A stretch of 64,000 nucleotides of DNA from Sabellastarte sp. h YS-2021 (lineage: Eukaryota > Annelida > Polychaeta > Sabellida > Sabellidae), in NCBI GenBank assembly GCA_964017235.1, contig OZ024938.1:7989454-8053453 (forward strand), written 5' to 3'. The first letter of the stretch is position 1. Each line of letters starts with the position of its first letter. This document shows, piece by piece, positions 46,639 to 57,906 of the stretch. A model generated the notes under the pieces. It saw only the letters and a program-made list of their open reading frames with translations. It had not been told where the DNA came from and did no database searches. Both the position numbers and the translations under genes were made by a program.

Positions 46639-46819
46639 TACCGTAAATTTCCAAAATAATGCCCAGGTTCAAATTAACGCCTGGTACCAGGCACACTGTT
46701 TACAATTTATAACACTGTTTTTTTTGTATTTCAAAAGAACGCCTGGTTCAATTTAACGCCTGGTCTGATGCCATTTGAAAATAATTAACGCCCGGGCCAT
46801 ATTTTGGAAAAATACGATA
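46639..46819. mobile_element. Small foldback MITE
   Basis: Ends TACCGTAAATTTCCAAAATAA and, inverted, TATCGTATTTTTCCAAAATA. The interior repeats AACGCCTGG several times. Imperfect inverted repeats over about 25 bp; the duplication, if any, is too short (TA/CAT) to call. Confidence 0.6.
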
Positions 46820-46980
46820 TATCTATTTACATTTTAGAAAAAGGAATAGTAAAATTTGAGCCTTTAGAGGCAAGATGTCTGACACAATGCTTTGAACACA
46901 TCTATCCCAATGAGTAAATAAAAGGTCAATGTTCCCACAAGCCTATTTATATCTTATGAATAATGCTCATTTCTATTTAT

Positions 46981-47469
46981 TTGGGATGGGTCGGTAGTTC
47001 CGGTATCTCGGTATCGAGACCATTTTACTGAAATACCGTGACAAGATTATAAAACCGCCACTTCGCTTGTCAACATATATAATGAAAGGAAGAGTTAAAA
47101 TATTGGAAACATACCCAAAATCTGAAGAAATTATAAGCTTTTACCCCCATATTTTCGTCCATTTGCAGCCTTTTATAGCGAAACGTGGAGAACTGCCATG
47201 TTTTGGTTACGACACTTTATAACCTAAATCTCGCTGGACAACACATAAAATGGAAGGAAAACTTGAAATATTGGGAACAAACAAGAAATCTGAAGAACTT
47301 ATACAGGTTTCTCTCATATTTTGGGCATTTGGGGACTTTAATTGCGATGTCGTTAAGAGGAAATGTCCATGTTTGATTGGGGTGTACTAAAACGCGGAGT
47401 CCTGGAATCGGTACGGTTTTGCATTGGCGACCTCCCGATGTACACATTTTTGGTACCGACCCATCCCTA
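46981..47469. mobile_element. hAT-like MITE family I, 489 bp, TSD CTATTTAT
   Basis: Left TTGGGATGGGTCGGTA (first bases mutated from TAGGG), right TACCGACCCATCCCTA. CTATTTAT is exact at 46973-46980 and 47470-47477. The interior has two diverged direct copies of about 130 bp (AAATATTGG(A/G)AACA..AAATCTGAAGAA). Confidence 0.9.
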
Positions 47470-47856
47470 CTATTTATACATAATTGTCAGTCTTTGAGGA
47501 GTCCCCAGAGAATTAGTGCACTGGATATATATGCTGATAAGGGATAAAATCAATAGTTAATGTGTCTTCCCCAACACCCCCTCTCCCCCCAGTTTTAGTG
47601 TATGCATGAAGAAATGCTCATACAAAGAGTAAGATGTTATCTATGCTCTGTTGAATGTGTCAGTGATATATAGATTTTATGTATAAATAAGGGACATAGT
47701 AAAGAGGGAATCCAGTAAAGAATATGTTTGCATTGCTGAGTTATTAGTTTACTGCAGAAGAATGGAAGTCAGAAGAAGTGATAATGAGCTGAAAATGGGA
47801 ATTTATAAATGTGTTATTATCAAACTGCTGCACTGAAATAAGTTTGGAAATACTTG

Positions 47857-49325
47857 CAGTGTTCGCTCTCGTCAAAAATGAATGCCAGACAGACTGTCTC
47901 CCTTCACTTGAAAAGGCGAGACAACTGTGAAAAAATGTGAGGCATGTTTTGCATCAAGATATTTTGAAATATTTAGTTCCAATTTGGGATTGCATAAAAT
48001 CTTCTTTATTTAAATAATAAGAAATAGATGCTAAACTAAAAGTTCAAATAAATAAAATATTTAATGCTGTTTTTATTTGTCTTTTTTAAAATTTATATTT
48101 CACTTTTAAACCACATCTTAATGGCTTAATGGCTGGGTGCTACTGGTTTTTTTTTAAATTTTTATTTATTTTTTTTTATTTTAAGTAAGTAAGTAAGCAA
48201 GTAAGTATTTATTTATTTCATTTCTGTACATACATACAATTATACTTTTTTTACAATATGAATATGATTTTTGGCACTTTAGTGTATGACAGAAATTTGT
48301 GAAAAGGGAACAGTAGAAGCTAAAGCTTATCTTGGCTGATCCCCTTACAACCAGTAAAATTACATTAAATTGCTTATTAGATACCTCACTGAGTAGTTGT
48401 GAAAAGGTAAGACTTTAAATGTCGAAATTAATTATTTTACTATTATCTGGATTCATCAAATAAATAAATAAATTGCATTTCTTCTCTTTTCTTTGAAGAA
48501 ATATATATTTTGTCTCTTCCGACAATAGACGAATTTCTTTGGTCAGTAGTTGTTTCGACTGTTTCGCCTGTGACAAATATGCAGAAGACGAGTTAAAAAT
48601 TAGACATAAAGCATGGAAATCTCGTGAGAATACCCGAATTCTCGCGTGAATTACTGTTAGCTGGATGAATCAAATAAAATAAACTCACTTTCATCTCTTT
48701 CTAACCTATTTCTATGGGGAAATATGTACGTCGTCGCTTCCGATAATAGACAAATTTCTTTGGTCAGTAGTTGTTTCGACTGTTTCGCCTGTGACACCAT
48801 ATACAGAAGATGAGTTTAAAAATCAACAAAAAGCATGAAAATCTCGCGAGAATACCCGAATTCTCACGTGAATTACTGTTAGCTGGATGTATCAAATAAA
48901 ATAAACTCACTTTCATCTCTTTCTCACCTATTTCTATGGGGAAATATGTACGTCGTCGCTTCCGATAATAGAAGAATTTCTTTGGTCAGTAGTTGTTTCG
49001 ACTGTTTCGCCTGTGACACTATAAGCAGAAGACGAGTTTAAAAATCAACAAAAAGCACGAAAATCTCGCGAGAATACCCGAATTCTCACGTGAATTACTG
49101 TTAGCTGGAGATATAAAATAAAATAAACTGATTTTTATGCTTTTTTCACCCATTTCTATGAGGAAATATGTAGGTTGTTGCTTCCGATAATAGACGAATT
49201 TCTTCAGTCAGTTTTGAGCGATTCGCCTGGTAGCGACAGCACAGACGCGTTTGTGAGTTGGTTTTGCGACAACTCGCCCCAGAGTGTGTACAAACTCGCG
49301 AAATCGCGTTCGAGAGCGAACACTG
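47857..49325. mobile_element. CAGTGTTC-terminus DNA element (K1), 1,469 bp, TSD TACTTG
   Basis: 15-bp inverted termini CAGTGTTCGCTCTCG / CGAGAGCGAACACTG. TACTTG (6 bp) at 47851-47856 and 49326-49331. The interior is four tandem units of about 220 bp (TTTCTTTGGTCAGTAGTTG, CGACTGTTTCGCCTGTGAC, TCTCGCGAGAATACCCGAAT, GAATTACTGTTAGCTGGAT). No transposase. Confidence 0.88.
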
Positions 49326-49506
49326 TACTTGGACCCAGTTTTTTACAATAAAACAAGCATACCCGGTAATTTGATGCATATCATAATTTTAGATAATGAC
49401 AACAAAATAGGAATGTATTTTGCCTGCTTTAATAGTATGTATAAGTCGCGAGTGCAATTTAAAAAAGTTGCACCCTTTGCACTACGATATGAAAATAACA
49501 TTAAGA

Positions 49507-49882
49507 CAGTGGTGGCATCGTTTAGAGAAATCAAAACCGGTTGCCGGGGCTTTGAAACGAACGAAATCCGGTATTTCGTATGCTTGTAACTGGTAGTGAT
49601 TATTTCTCGCGGGGCGTACATGAACCAGAACTTGCAACTGGAAATGGCTTTCACGAGATATTAAAACGTATGTAAACATCATTTTCGCTCAATATAAAGT
49701 AAAAATGTGACATATTTAAGGAAATGTGTATGTTTTTTGTCGTTTTGATGAAGTGTCCGCCATTAGAAAGCCTAATATAATAACGTTTTCAAAAACCGGT
49801 TCCCAAATATTCTTTGCGGATTTCGTTTTTTCAATCAAAACGAAACGAAATACCGCAAACCGGAAAACCGTTAACAACACTA
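49507..49882. mobile_element. hAT-like MITE, 376 bp, TSD CATTAAGA
   Basis: Left CAGTGGTGGCATCG, right ACCGTTAACAACACTA. Exact CATTAAGA at 49499-49506 and 49883-49890. Subterminal AACCGGTTGCCGG / AACCGGTTCCC. Left terminus begins C instead of the usual T. Confidence 0.87.
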
Positions 49883-49929
49883 CATTAAGATAATGACATC
49901 ATTAATATTGAAATATTAAAGTAGAAATT

Positions 49930-51058
49930 GCAATCTAGGACCCCACTGTGACGACCTATTAAGACTCTCCACATATGGTTTCCCACTACCTCTTAAAACA
50001 TTGTAAAGCTGTAAAACCAATAATAAAGAAGATATGATGCAAAAACAGAAAAATTGATATTTTATGACCTCAGTTTGACTCATAAGAGGGGTCCGAGGGC
50101 TAATTTGACCAGCTACCTAGACTCTCTACGAATTCCAACAACCTGTTAATACATTCTAAAGCTGTAAAAGCAAAATCCGAAGGACATAGGAGGCAAAAAC
50201 ACAAAATCGGCTATTTTCTGACCCCAGTTTGACCCATAAGCAGGGGGGTCTGGGGTAAACGTGGTCGGCTATCTAGACTCATCACATAAGGTTTCCCAAT
50301 ACCTCTTAATGCATTATAAATCTCTAAAAGCAAGAATAAAATAGATATAAGGCAAAAACACAAAATCGGCTATTTGAGGACTCCAGTTTGACCCATACGG
50401 GGAGGTCAGGGGGTAAATCTGACTGGCTACCTAGACTCTTTACATACGGTTTCCCAAAACCTCTTAACACATTCCACAGCTCTAAAACCAATAATAAAGG
50501 AGATATAAGGAAAAATTTCAAAATTGGCTATTTTATGACCCCAGTTTGACCCTTACCAAGGGGTCGGGGGTGAAATTTGACTTGCTTTCTAGGCTCTCCA
50601 CATATGGATTCCTGCTACCTCCCAACACATTTTATGGCTCTAAATGAAATACTTAAGCAGATAATTGGGGGGTTCACATGAATTTTAAGCTTTCTGGTTG
50701 GTAGGTGTGAGAAAATCGCTCATAAATCAGTCATTTTTCATCGGATCGCTCCCCAAATCTAATCAGCTCACGTTTTTGATAGTATGAACATGTCTGTATA
50801 ATGACATGCTTCTACACTTCTACAGTCAGTAGATTTTCCTGAGCGGTGATGACGGGCGGGTCATCATGTGACCTTGATAAAAATGAAAGGTCAAAGTTAA
50901 GCATGTGGACAAATTTTCCCATAGCTAAGGTATATAACTGCCAAATATGGTTACAAAGCGTCCAATAATAAGGGAGATATTGAGGAGAGACCATAATGCG
51001 GTGGCGGCGGCGAGGAAAATTGCGAAAACAAATAAGCGCCCTTTCAGGGACGCTTCAT
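49930..51058 (+). mobile_element. Family W element (W2), 3' part with different core
   Basis: The core at 49940-50640 has about five units of roughly 145 bp (CCAGTTTGACCCATA..GGGG(T)C..CTAGACTCT..ACATA(T/C)GGTTTCCC..AATAATAAAG(A/G)AGATATA). The tail has ACCATAATGCGGTGGCGGCGG as in W1 and the 3' hairpin AAGCGCCCTTTCAGGGACGC (51034-51055 with flank). The 5' cap was not found. Confidence 0.72.
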
Positions 51059-51178
51059 TAGCGATGAGTCAGTACCAAAAATTGTGAAATCGGGAGGTCA
51101 CCAGACTCACCACTGTGGGACTGCGCATTTTAAGACACCCAACAAAACATGGACGTTTCCTCTTAATGACATCACAAT
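51059..51178. mobile_element. Fragment of MITE family I
   Basis: TAGCGATGAGTCAGTACCAA and AACATGGACGTTTCCTCTTA correspond, inverted, to the right end of the element at 46981-47469. The fragment stops where the Y2 element begins. Confidence 0.65.
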
Positions 51179-51362
51179 AAAATAGCATCGGAGATGCCCG
51201 GGGAAATAGTTTTCAACACCATGAGATATAGAAGTAGTGAAACAGTACAAAGACCAGAATACGTTCAGTGCAGTATCACTTAAACAGTATCCAAATAATG
51301 TTTAAGTAGATAAAATAACTTCTAAGAGAAAGAAAATGTATGTAAAGATAAAGTATCAAAAC

Positions 51363-51730
51363 TAGCGCAGGGTCGGTAGCAGACTTTTCATTCCAGTATC
51401 CCGCCAGTGTAAAACCGTACCGATTCCGGGATACCGAAAGAAGAAATTGCATTCTAGCATATCCCCAATCGAATAGGCCCACCAACAGGAAGTAAGATTC
51501 GCGAAAAGAAAACATTGAAGTTCTGAAAGAAATCACTATAACAGTGCTAAAATATATAAATATATTGGATAAAAGTTTGTAATTTCTTCAGATTTGAGGT
51601 TTGGTTCTAATACTTTACGTTTTCTCACAACATTATGTACTGACATTCAAAATACCGGCTGCAAAATGTCACCACGGTGTTCATGTGAAATGCTGTCGAT
51701 ACAGATACCAGTGTTACCGACCCTGCCCTA
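51363..51730. mobile_element. hAT-like MITE family B, copy 3, 368 bp
   Basis: Starts TAGCGCAGGGTCGGTA and ends TACCGACCCTGCCCTA. Flanks are ATCAAAAC (51355-51362) and ATTAAAAC (51731-51738). The empty site is visible in Y1 near 6214-6223 (GTATTAAATCAAAGAC). About 90% like copy 1 by eye. Confidence 0.92.
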
Positions 51731-51785
51731 ATTAAAACAAAGACAACTCAATAGCAAGATGACAGCATTAATCAGTATACTAAAA

Positions 51786-54700
51786 ACAAGCATTCTGACG
51801 CATGCATTTATCTCCCGCCGTATGAATAAGATGTACTAAAGATAGTGGAATATAAATTTTCTTGTGAGATGGAGGCACATGTAGAAGTGACAAGTTTAAT
51901 GTTTGATTGCAATACTTTTAAAGACAAAAGGCATTGATTCATTTTAGTAGCTATTACTCTGCCATCCAAAGAGCTACAGTTCTACAACTTTAATATGCAG
52001 TAGATCACCCAAAAGTAGGTGAATGACTTATTTAGAAGAAATTGCCTACCTGTAATACTTTTACAGATAAAAGACATTTACTCATTTTAGTAGCTATTAC
52101 TCAGCTATCCAAAGAGCTACAGTTCTACAACTTCACTATGTGGTAGATCACCCAAAAGTAGGTAAATGACTTATTTAGAAGGAATTGCCTACCTGTAATA
52201 CTTTTAGAGATAAAAGACATGTACTCATTTTAGTAGCTATTACTCAGCTATCCAAAGAGCTACAGTTCTGCAACTTCACTATGTGGTAGATCACCCACAA
52301 GTAGGTGAATGACTTATTTAGAAGGAATTGCCTACCTGTAATACTTTTAGAGATAAAAGACATTTACTCATTTTAGTAGCTATTACTCAGCTATCCAAAG
52401 AGCTACAGTTCTGCAACTTCAGTATGTGGTAGATCACCCAAAAGTATGTGAATGACTTATTAGAACTAGACCAAGGACGCATCTGTGGCCAGATGCAAAA
52501 TGTATCCACCGGCAAAGGCAAAAGTAGCTATTACCCAGCCATAGCATGAGCTAGAAGTCTGAAATTTTTATTATGTTATAGCTGACCCAAAAGTAGGTGA
52601 ATAATATATTTGCACAAAATTCTCTAAATCCAATAGTTTTCACGTTACAATTGATTTTACTCATGATGGAAGTTAGTAAAAAGTCCAAAAGTAGCTATTA
52701 CTCACTTAGCTATTCAGATAGACACCCAAGTTACTCACCATGTTGTTGCTATTGAAAAAGTAGGTGAATATCATATTTTAACAAAATGCTCTAAATGCAA
52801 TATTTTTCAAGTTATAAATGATGTAGTGTTGAGTAAGAACTTCAAAGTAGCTATTACTCAGCTATGCTATGAGCCACAGGTCTGGAACTTAACTATGTTA
52901 TAGCTGCTTCAAAATAGGTGAATAACATATTGCAACTAAATAATGTAAATGCAAGAGTATTCAAGTTATAAGTGATTTACCCAACAGTGATAACCTAAAA
53001 GTAGCTATTACTCAGCTATGCAATGAGCTACAGGTCTGAAATTTTACTATGTTATAGCTGACCCAAAAGTAGATGAATAACATATTTGCATAAAATTCTG
53101 TAAATACAACAGTTTTCAAGTTACAAGTGATTTTACTCATGATGGAAGTTAGTGAAAAATCCAAAAGTAGCTATTACTCACTTAGCTATGGGTCTGAAAC
53201 TTCACCAAGTGAAAGCTCTTCCAAAAGTAGGTGAATGAGTTATTTGAGAAAAATTGGCTATCTGCAGTACTTTTAGATATAATTCACATTTACTCATTTT
53301 GAGTAGGTGAGTAATTAGCTATGGGTCTGAAACTTCACCAAGTGAAAGCTCTCCCAAAAGTAGGTGAATGAGGTATTTGAGAAAAATTGGCTATCTGCAG
53401 TACTTTTAGAGATAATTCGCATTTACTCATTTTGAGTAGGTGAGTAATAAGCTATGGGTCTGAAACTTCACCAAGTGAAAGCTCTTCCAAAAGTAGGTGA
53501 ATGAGTTATCTGAGAAAAATTGGCTATCTGCAATACTTTTAGAGATAATTAGCATTTACTCATTTTGAGTAGGTGAATAATTAGCTATGGGTCTGAAACT
53601 TTACCAAGTGAAAGCTCTCCCAAAAGTAGGTGAATGAGGTATTTGAGAAAAATTGGCTCTCTGCAATACTTTTAGAGATAATTAGCATTTACTCATTTTA
53701 AGTAGGTGAGTAATTAGCTATGGGTCTGAAACTTTACCATGTGAAATTGAAAATTTCATGTTTCAACAGAAACCCTTCTACTACACTGTGGGTCCAAAAC
53801 TTGCTCGAAATCGCTCTGACAGTTTCAGAGATATTTGCCATTTTTCATTTTCCGCAAAATTTCAAGATGGCCACCAAAAGTTGTAAACTTTGAAATTTGA
53901 AACTTTACTATGTGATAGCTTACCAAAAAGTAGATGGACAACATATTTGAAAAGATTTCCCTAACTTTAATACTTTTGAAGATATTTGACATTTACTTCT
54001 TCTGTTATTTAGCTACAAATGAGAAAATAGTTATTACTCACTTAAGGCATGCAACAGAACCCCAAACTATGGACCATCTTATAGCTAAGGACAAAGTAGC
54101 TGAACAACATATTTTAGGAAAACACTCTAACTGCAATAATTTTGGAGTTACAATGGCTTTACTCAAGCTACAAACGAGAAAATAGCTATTACTCACTTAT
54201 GGCATGCACCAGAACCCCAAACTATGGACCATCTTATAGCTTAGGACAAAGTAGCTGAACAACATATTTTAGGAAAACACTGTAACTGCAATAATTTTGG
54301 AGTTACAATGGCTTTACTCAACAGTCAGAATTTCAAAGTAGCTATTACTCAGCTATCCAAGGTGCAACAGGTCTGAAACTTTATTATGTGATAGCTTACC
54401 AAAAAGTAGATGGATAACATATAGAAAAGATTTCTGTAACTCTAATACTTTTAAAGATATTTGACATTTACTCCTCCTGTTATTTAGCTACAAATGAGAA
54501 AATAGCTATTACTCACTTATGGCATGCAATAGAACCCTAAACTATGTACCATCTTACAGCTAAGGACAAAGTAGCCGAACAACATATTTTAGGAAAACAC
54601 TCTAACTGCAATAGTTTTGGAGTTACAATGGCTTTACTCAACAGTCAGAATTTCAAAGTAGCTATTACTCAGCTATCCAAGGTGCAACAGGTCTGAAACT

Positions 54701-56149
54701 TTACCATGTGATAGCTTACCAAAAAGTAGATGGATAACATATTTGAAAAGATTTCCCTAACTTTAATACTTTTGAAGATATTTGACATTTACTCCTTTTG
54801 TTATTTAGCTACAAATGAGAAAATAGCTATTACTCACTTATGGCATGCAATAGAACCCTAAACTATATACCATCTTATAGCTAAGGACAAAGTAGCTGAA
54901 CAACATATTTTAGGAAAACAGTCTAACTGCAATAATTTTGGAGTTACAATGGCTTTACTCAACAGTCAGAATTTCAAAGTAGCTATTACTCAGCTATCCA
55001 AGGTGCAACAGGTCTGAAACTTTACTATGTGATAGCTTACCAAAAAGTAGATGAATAACATATATGAAAAGATTTCCCTAACTTTAATACTTTTGAAGAT
55101 ATTTGACATTTACTTCTTCTGTTATTTAGCTACAAATGAGAAAATAGCTATTACTCACTTACGGCATGCAATAGAACCCCAAACTATGTACCATCTTATA
55201 GCTAAGGACAAAGTAGCTGAACAACATATTTTAGGGAAACACTCTAACTGCAATGGTTTTGGAGTTACAATGGCTTTACTCAACAATCAGAATTTCAAAG
55301 TAGCTATTACTCAGCAATCCAAGGTGCAACAGGTCTGAAACTTTACTATGTGATAGCTTACCAAAAAGTAGATGAACAACATATTTGAAAAGATTTCCCT
55401 AACTTTAATACTTTTGAAGATATTTGAGATTTACTTCTTCTGTTATTTAGCTACAAATGAGAAAATAGCTATTAATCACTAATGGCATGCAATAGAACCC
55501 CAAACTATGTACCATCTTATAGCTAAGGAAAAAGTAGCTGAACAACATATTTTAGGGAAACACTCTAACTGCAATGGTTTTGGAGTTACAATGGCTTTAC
55601 TCAACAATCAGAATTTCCTAGTAGCTATTGCTCAGCTATCTAAGGTGCAACAGGTCTGAAACTTTCCTATGTGATAGCTTACCAAAAAGTAGATGAACAA
55701 CATATTTGAAAAGATTTCTGTAACTCTAATACTTTGGAAGATATTTGACATTTACTCCTTTTGTTATTTAGCTACAAATGAGAAAATAGCTATTACTCAC
55801 TTATGGCATGCAATGGGACCCCAAACTATGTACCATCTTATAGCTAAGGACAAAGTAGCTGAACAACATATTTGAAGAAAAAGTTGTTTCTGCAATAGTT
55901 TTTGAGTTATGAGCCCTTTACTCCAAGTAGCTAAGATAGCTATTACTCACTTATCGTTAGGCCTAAGTCCATAAAACCAAAAAAATTTTCGAGGGCGTGA
56001 AAATTCATTGGGACAATTAATTTACAAAAAATCTGTAGCTGTAGTAGTTTTGGAGGAATCTGCGTGACTAACTAACGCACGCACACACGCACGCACACAC
56101 AGGCATCATTTCATAATCTCCGCCCGGCGGGAGATAATTATGATGCTGT
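51786..56149 (+). mobile_element. Hairpin-capped minisatellite element, family X (X2), about 4.4 kb
   Basis: 5' hairpin GCAT-TCTGACGC-ATGC (51790-51805), motif TTATCTCCCGCC (51808-51819), a first block of about 160-bp units (51930-52450), an inserted Z-type segment (52466-53897), then the core at 53898-55970 with a period near 321 bp: AGCTACAAATGAGAAAATAG recurs, with small changes, at about 54169, 54492, 54813, 55131, 55454 and 55775. The 3' tail CGCACGCACACACAGGCATC and hairpin (56116-56135) match X1. Inserted into the Y2 leader. Confidence 0.85.
52466..53897 (+). mobile_element. Family Z segment inside X2 (Z3)
   Basis: Begins CTAGACC, 5' hairpin GCATCTGTGGCCAGATGC (52479-52496), motif GTATCCACC (52502-52510), then the same succession as Z2 at 33809: GTAGCTATTACTC units, about 130-bp GTGAAAGCTCT units, and a GATGGCCACC-type block ending near 53890. 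No 3' hairpin, so it is truncated or recombined with the X core. Confidence 0.65.
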
Positions 56150-56172
56150 AAAATTTTATTAGCTGTCAATGG

Positions 56173-57906
56173 TAGTGGTGGGAATCGGACTTGAAAATCA
56201 GAATTGATTAATCGGAAAAGTCCAGAGATGATTAATCGAGTCGAATCGAATTTTGGGTCATACGGGGAATTTTACAAAATTCCTTCCATAAAAAATAAGA
56301 TCTGGACTACTGTCATTGATGGATTTACAAATATTGATCATAGTTTCCAGTAGAAATAAGTTCAGTGTTCGCTCTCGAGCGCGATTTCGCGAGTTTGTAC
56401 ACACTCTGGGGCGAGTTGTCGCAAAACCAACTCACCAGCGCGTCTGTGCTGTGGCTATCAGGCGAAACACTCAAAACTAACTGAAGAAATTTGTCTATTA
56501 TCGGAAGCGAAGACGTACATGTTTCCTGATAAAAATGGGTGAGAAAAGCATGAAAAGCAGTTTATTTTATTTTATATATCCAGCTAACAGTAATTCACGT
56601 GAGAATTCGGGTATTCTCGCGAGATTTCCATGCTTTTTGTCGATTTTAAACTCGTCTTCTTCTGTAATGTCAAAGGCGAAACAGTCGAAACAACTACTGA
56701 CCAACGAAATTTGTCTATTATTGGAAGTGACGACGTACATATTTCCTCATAGAAATAGGTGAGAAAGACATGAAAGTGAGTTTATTTTATTTGATATATC
56801 CAGCTAACAGTAAATCACGCGAGAATTCAGGTATTCTCACGAGATTTCCGTGCTTTATGTCTAATTTTTAACTCGTCTTCTGCATATTGTGTCACAGCGA
56901 AAGTCGAAACAACTACTGACCAAAGAAATTCATCTTTTATCGGAAGAGACAAAATATATATTTCTTCAAAGAAAAAAGAAGAAATGCAATTTATTTATTT
57001 ATTTGATGAATCCAGATAACAGTAAAATAATAATATAAAAAATAAATAAAAAACCAGTAGCACCCAGCCATTAAGCCATTAAGATGTGGTTTAGAAGTGA
57101 AATTTAAAAAAAACAAAAAAACAATAAAAACAGCATTAAATAGTTTATTTATTTGAACTTTTAGTTTAGCATCTATTTCTTATTATTTAAATAAAGATTC
57201 TATGCAATCCCAAATTGGAACTAAATATTTCAAAATATCTCTCACATTTTTTCACAGTTGTCTCGCCTTTTCAAGTGAAGGGAGACAGTCTGTCTCGCAT
57301 TCATTTTTGACGAGAGCGAACACTGTAAGTTCAAATAACTGTGGGTAATTTTCTTTTAAATCTATCAATCTTTGCATATATTTAATGATATATTTGTTGT
57401 ACTGAGTTTCTATGTTGTCTTTAATTCATTTACGATCAGAAAATAGTTATTTTATGGAATAAAATGGATGTAAGTTCTGTCACTTTATTGTCAAGAAGTT
57501 TCACAACTTGCAGTTAATGAAGTTTCATAGATGATAATTAACATGTACAAGAAATGGACATGGACAAGAAATAAGGAAGTTATGGTTACTTAAACATATA
57601 TTAAACATAAAAACGAAGTACCGCGATCGCATAAATTCCCGATTATCGCCCATTTAAAACGGACAGTACATTGTAGCCAGTTAGTTTGCCTTCATGTTAC
57701 TAATATTACTATTCGTTGTAAAACCATGCTAGTTGTATATTATTCAGTTATTGTAGCTAGTATTTCTATTGTCGTCCACTCAAAACGTGGTCCATGGTTT
57801 CGTTTTTTTTTTTTCGTCGGTGACGTTTCCAATAGGGATCGATGTTGATGCTAAAACGCAGACTCGAGTTCGGAAATCGAGTTCTCAGTGAATTGTTACA
57901 CCACTA
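56173..57906. mobile_element. hAT-like MITE, TSD GTCAATGG, carrying a nested K element
   Basis: Termini TAGTGGTG and CACCACTA... more exactly left TAGTGGTGGGAATCG, right GTTACACCACTA. GTCAATGG is exact at 56165-56172 and 57907-57914, and single in Y1 (about 6322-6329). Its own sequence is about 770 bp; the rest is the insertion at 56363-57325. Confidence 0.9.
56363..57325. mobile_element. CAGTGTTC-terminus DNA element (K2), 963 bp, TSD TAAGTT
   Basis: Inverted relative to K1: begins CAGTGTTCGCTCTCGAGCG, ends CGAGAGCGAACACTG. TAAGTT (6 bp) at 56357-56362 and 57326-57331. Three internal units instead of the four in K1. Confidence 0.88.
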
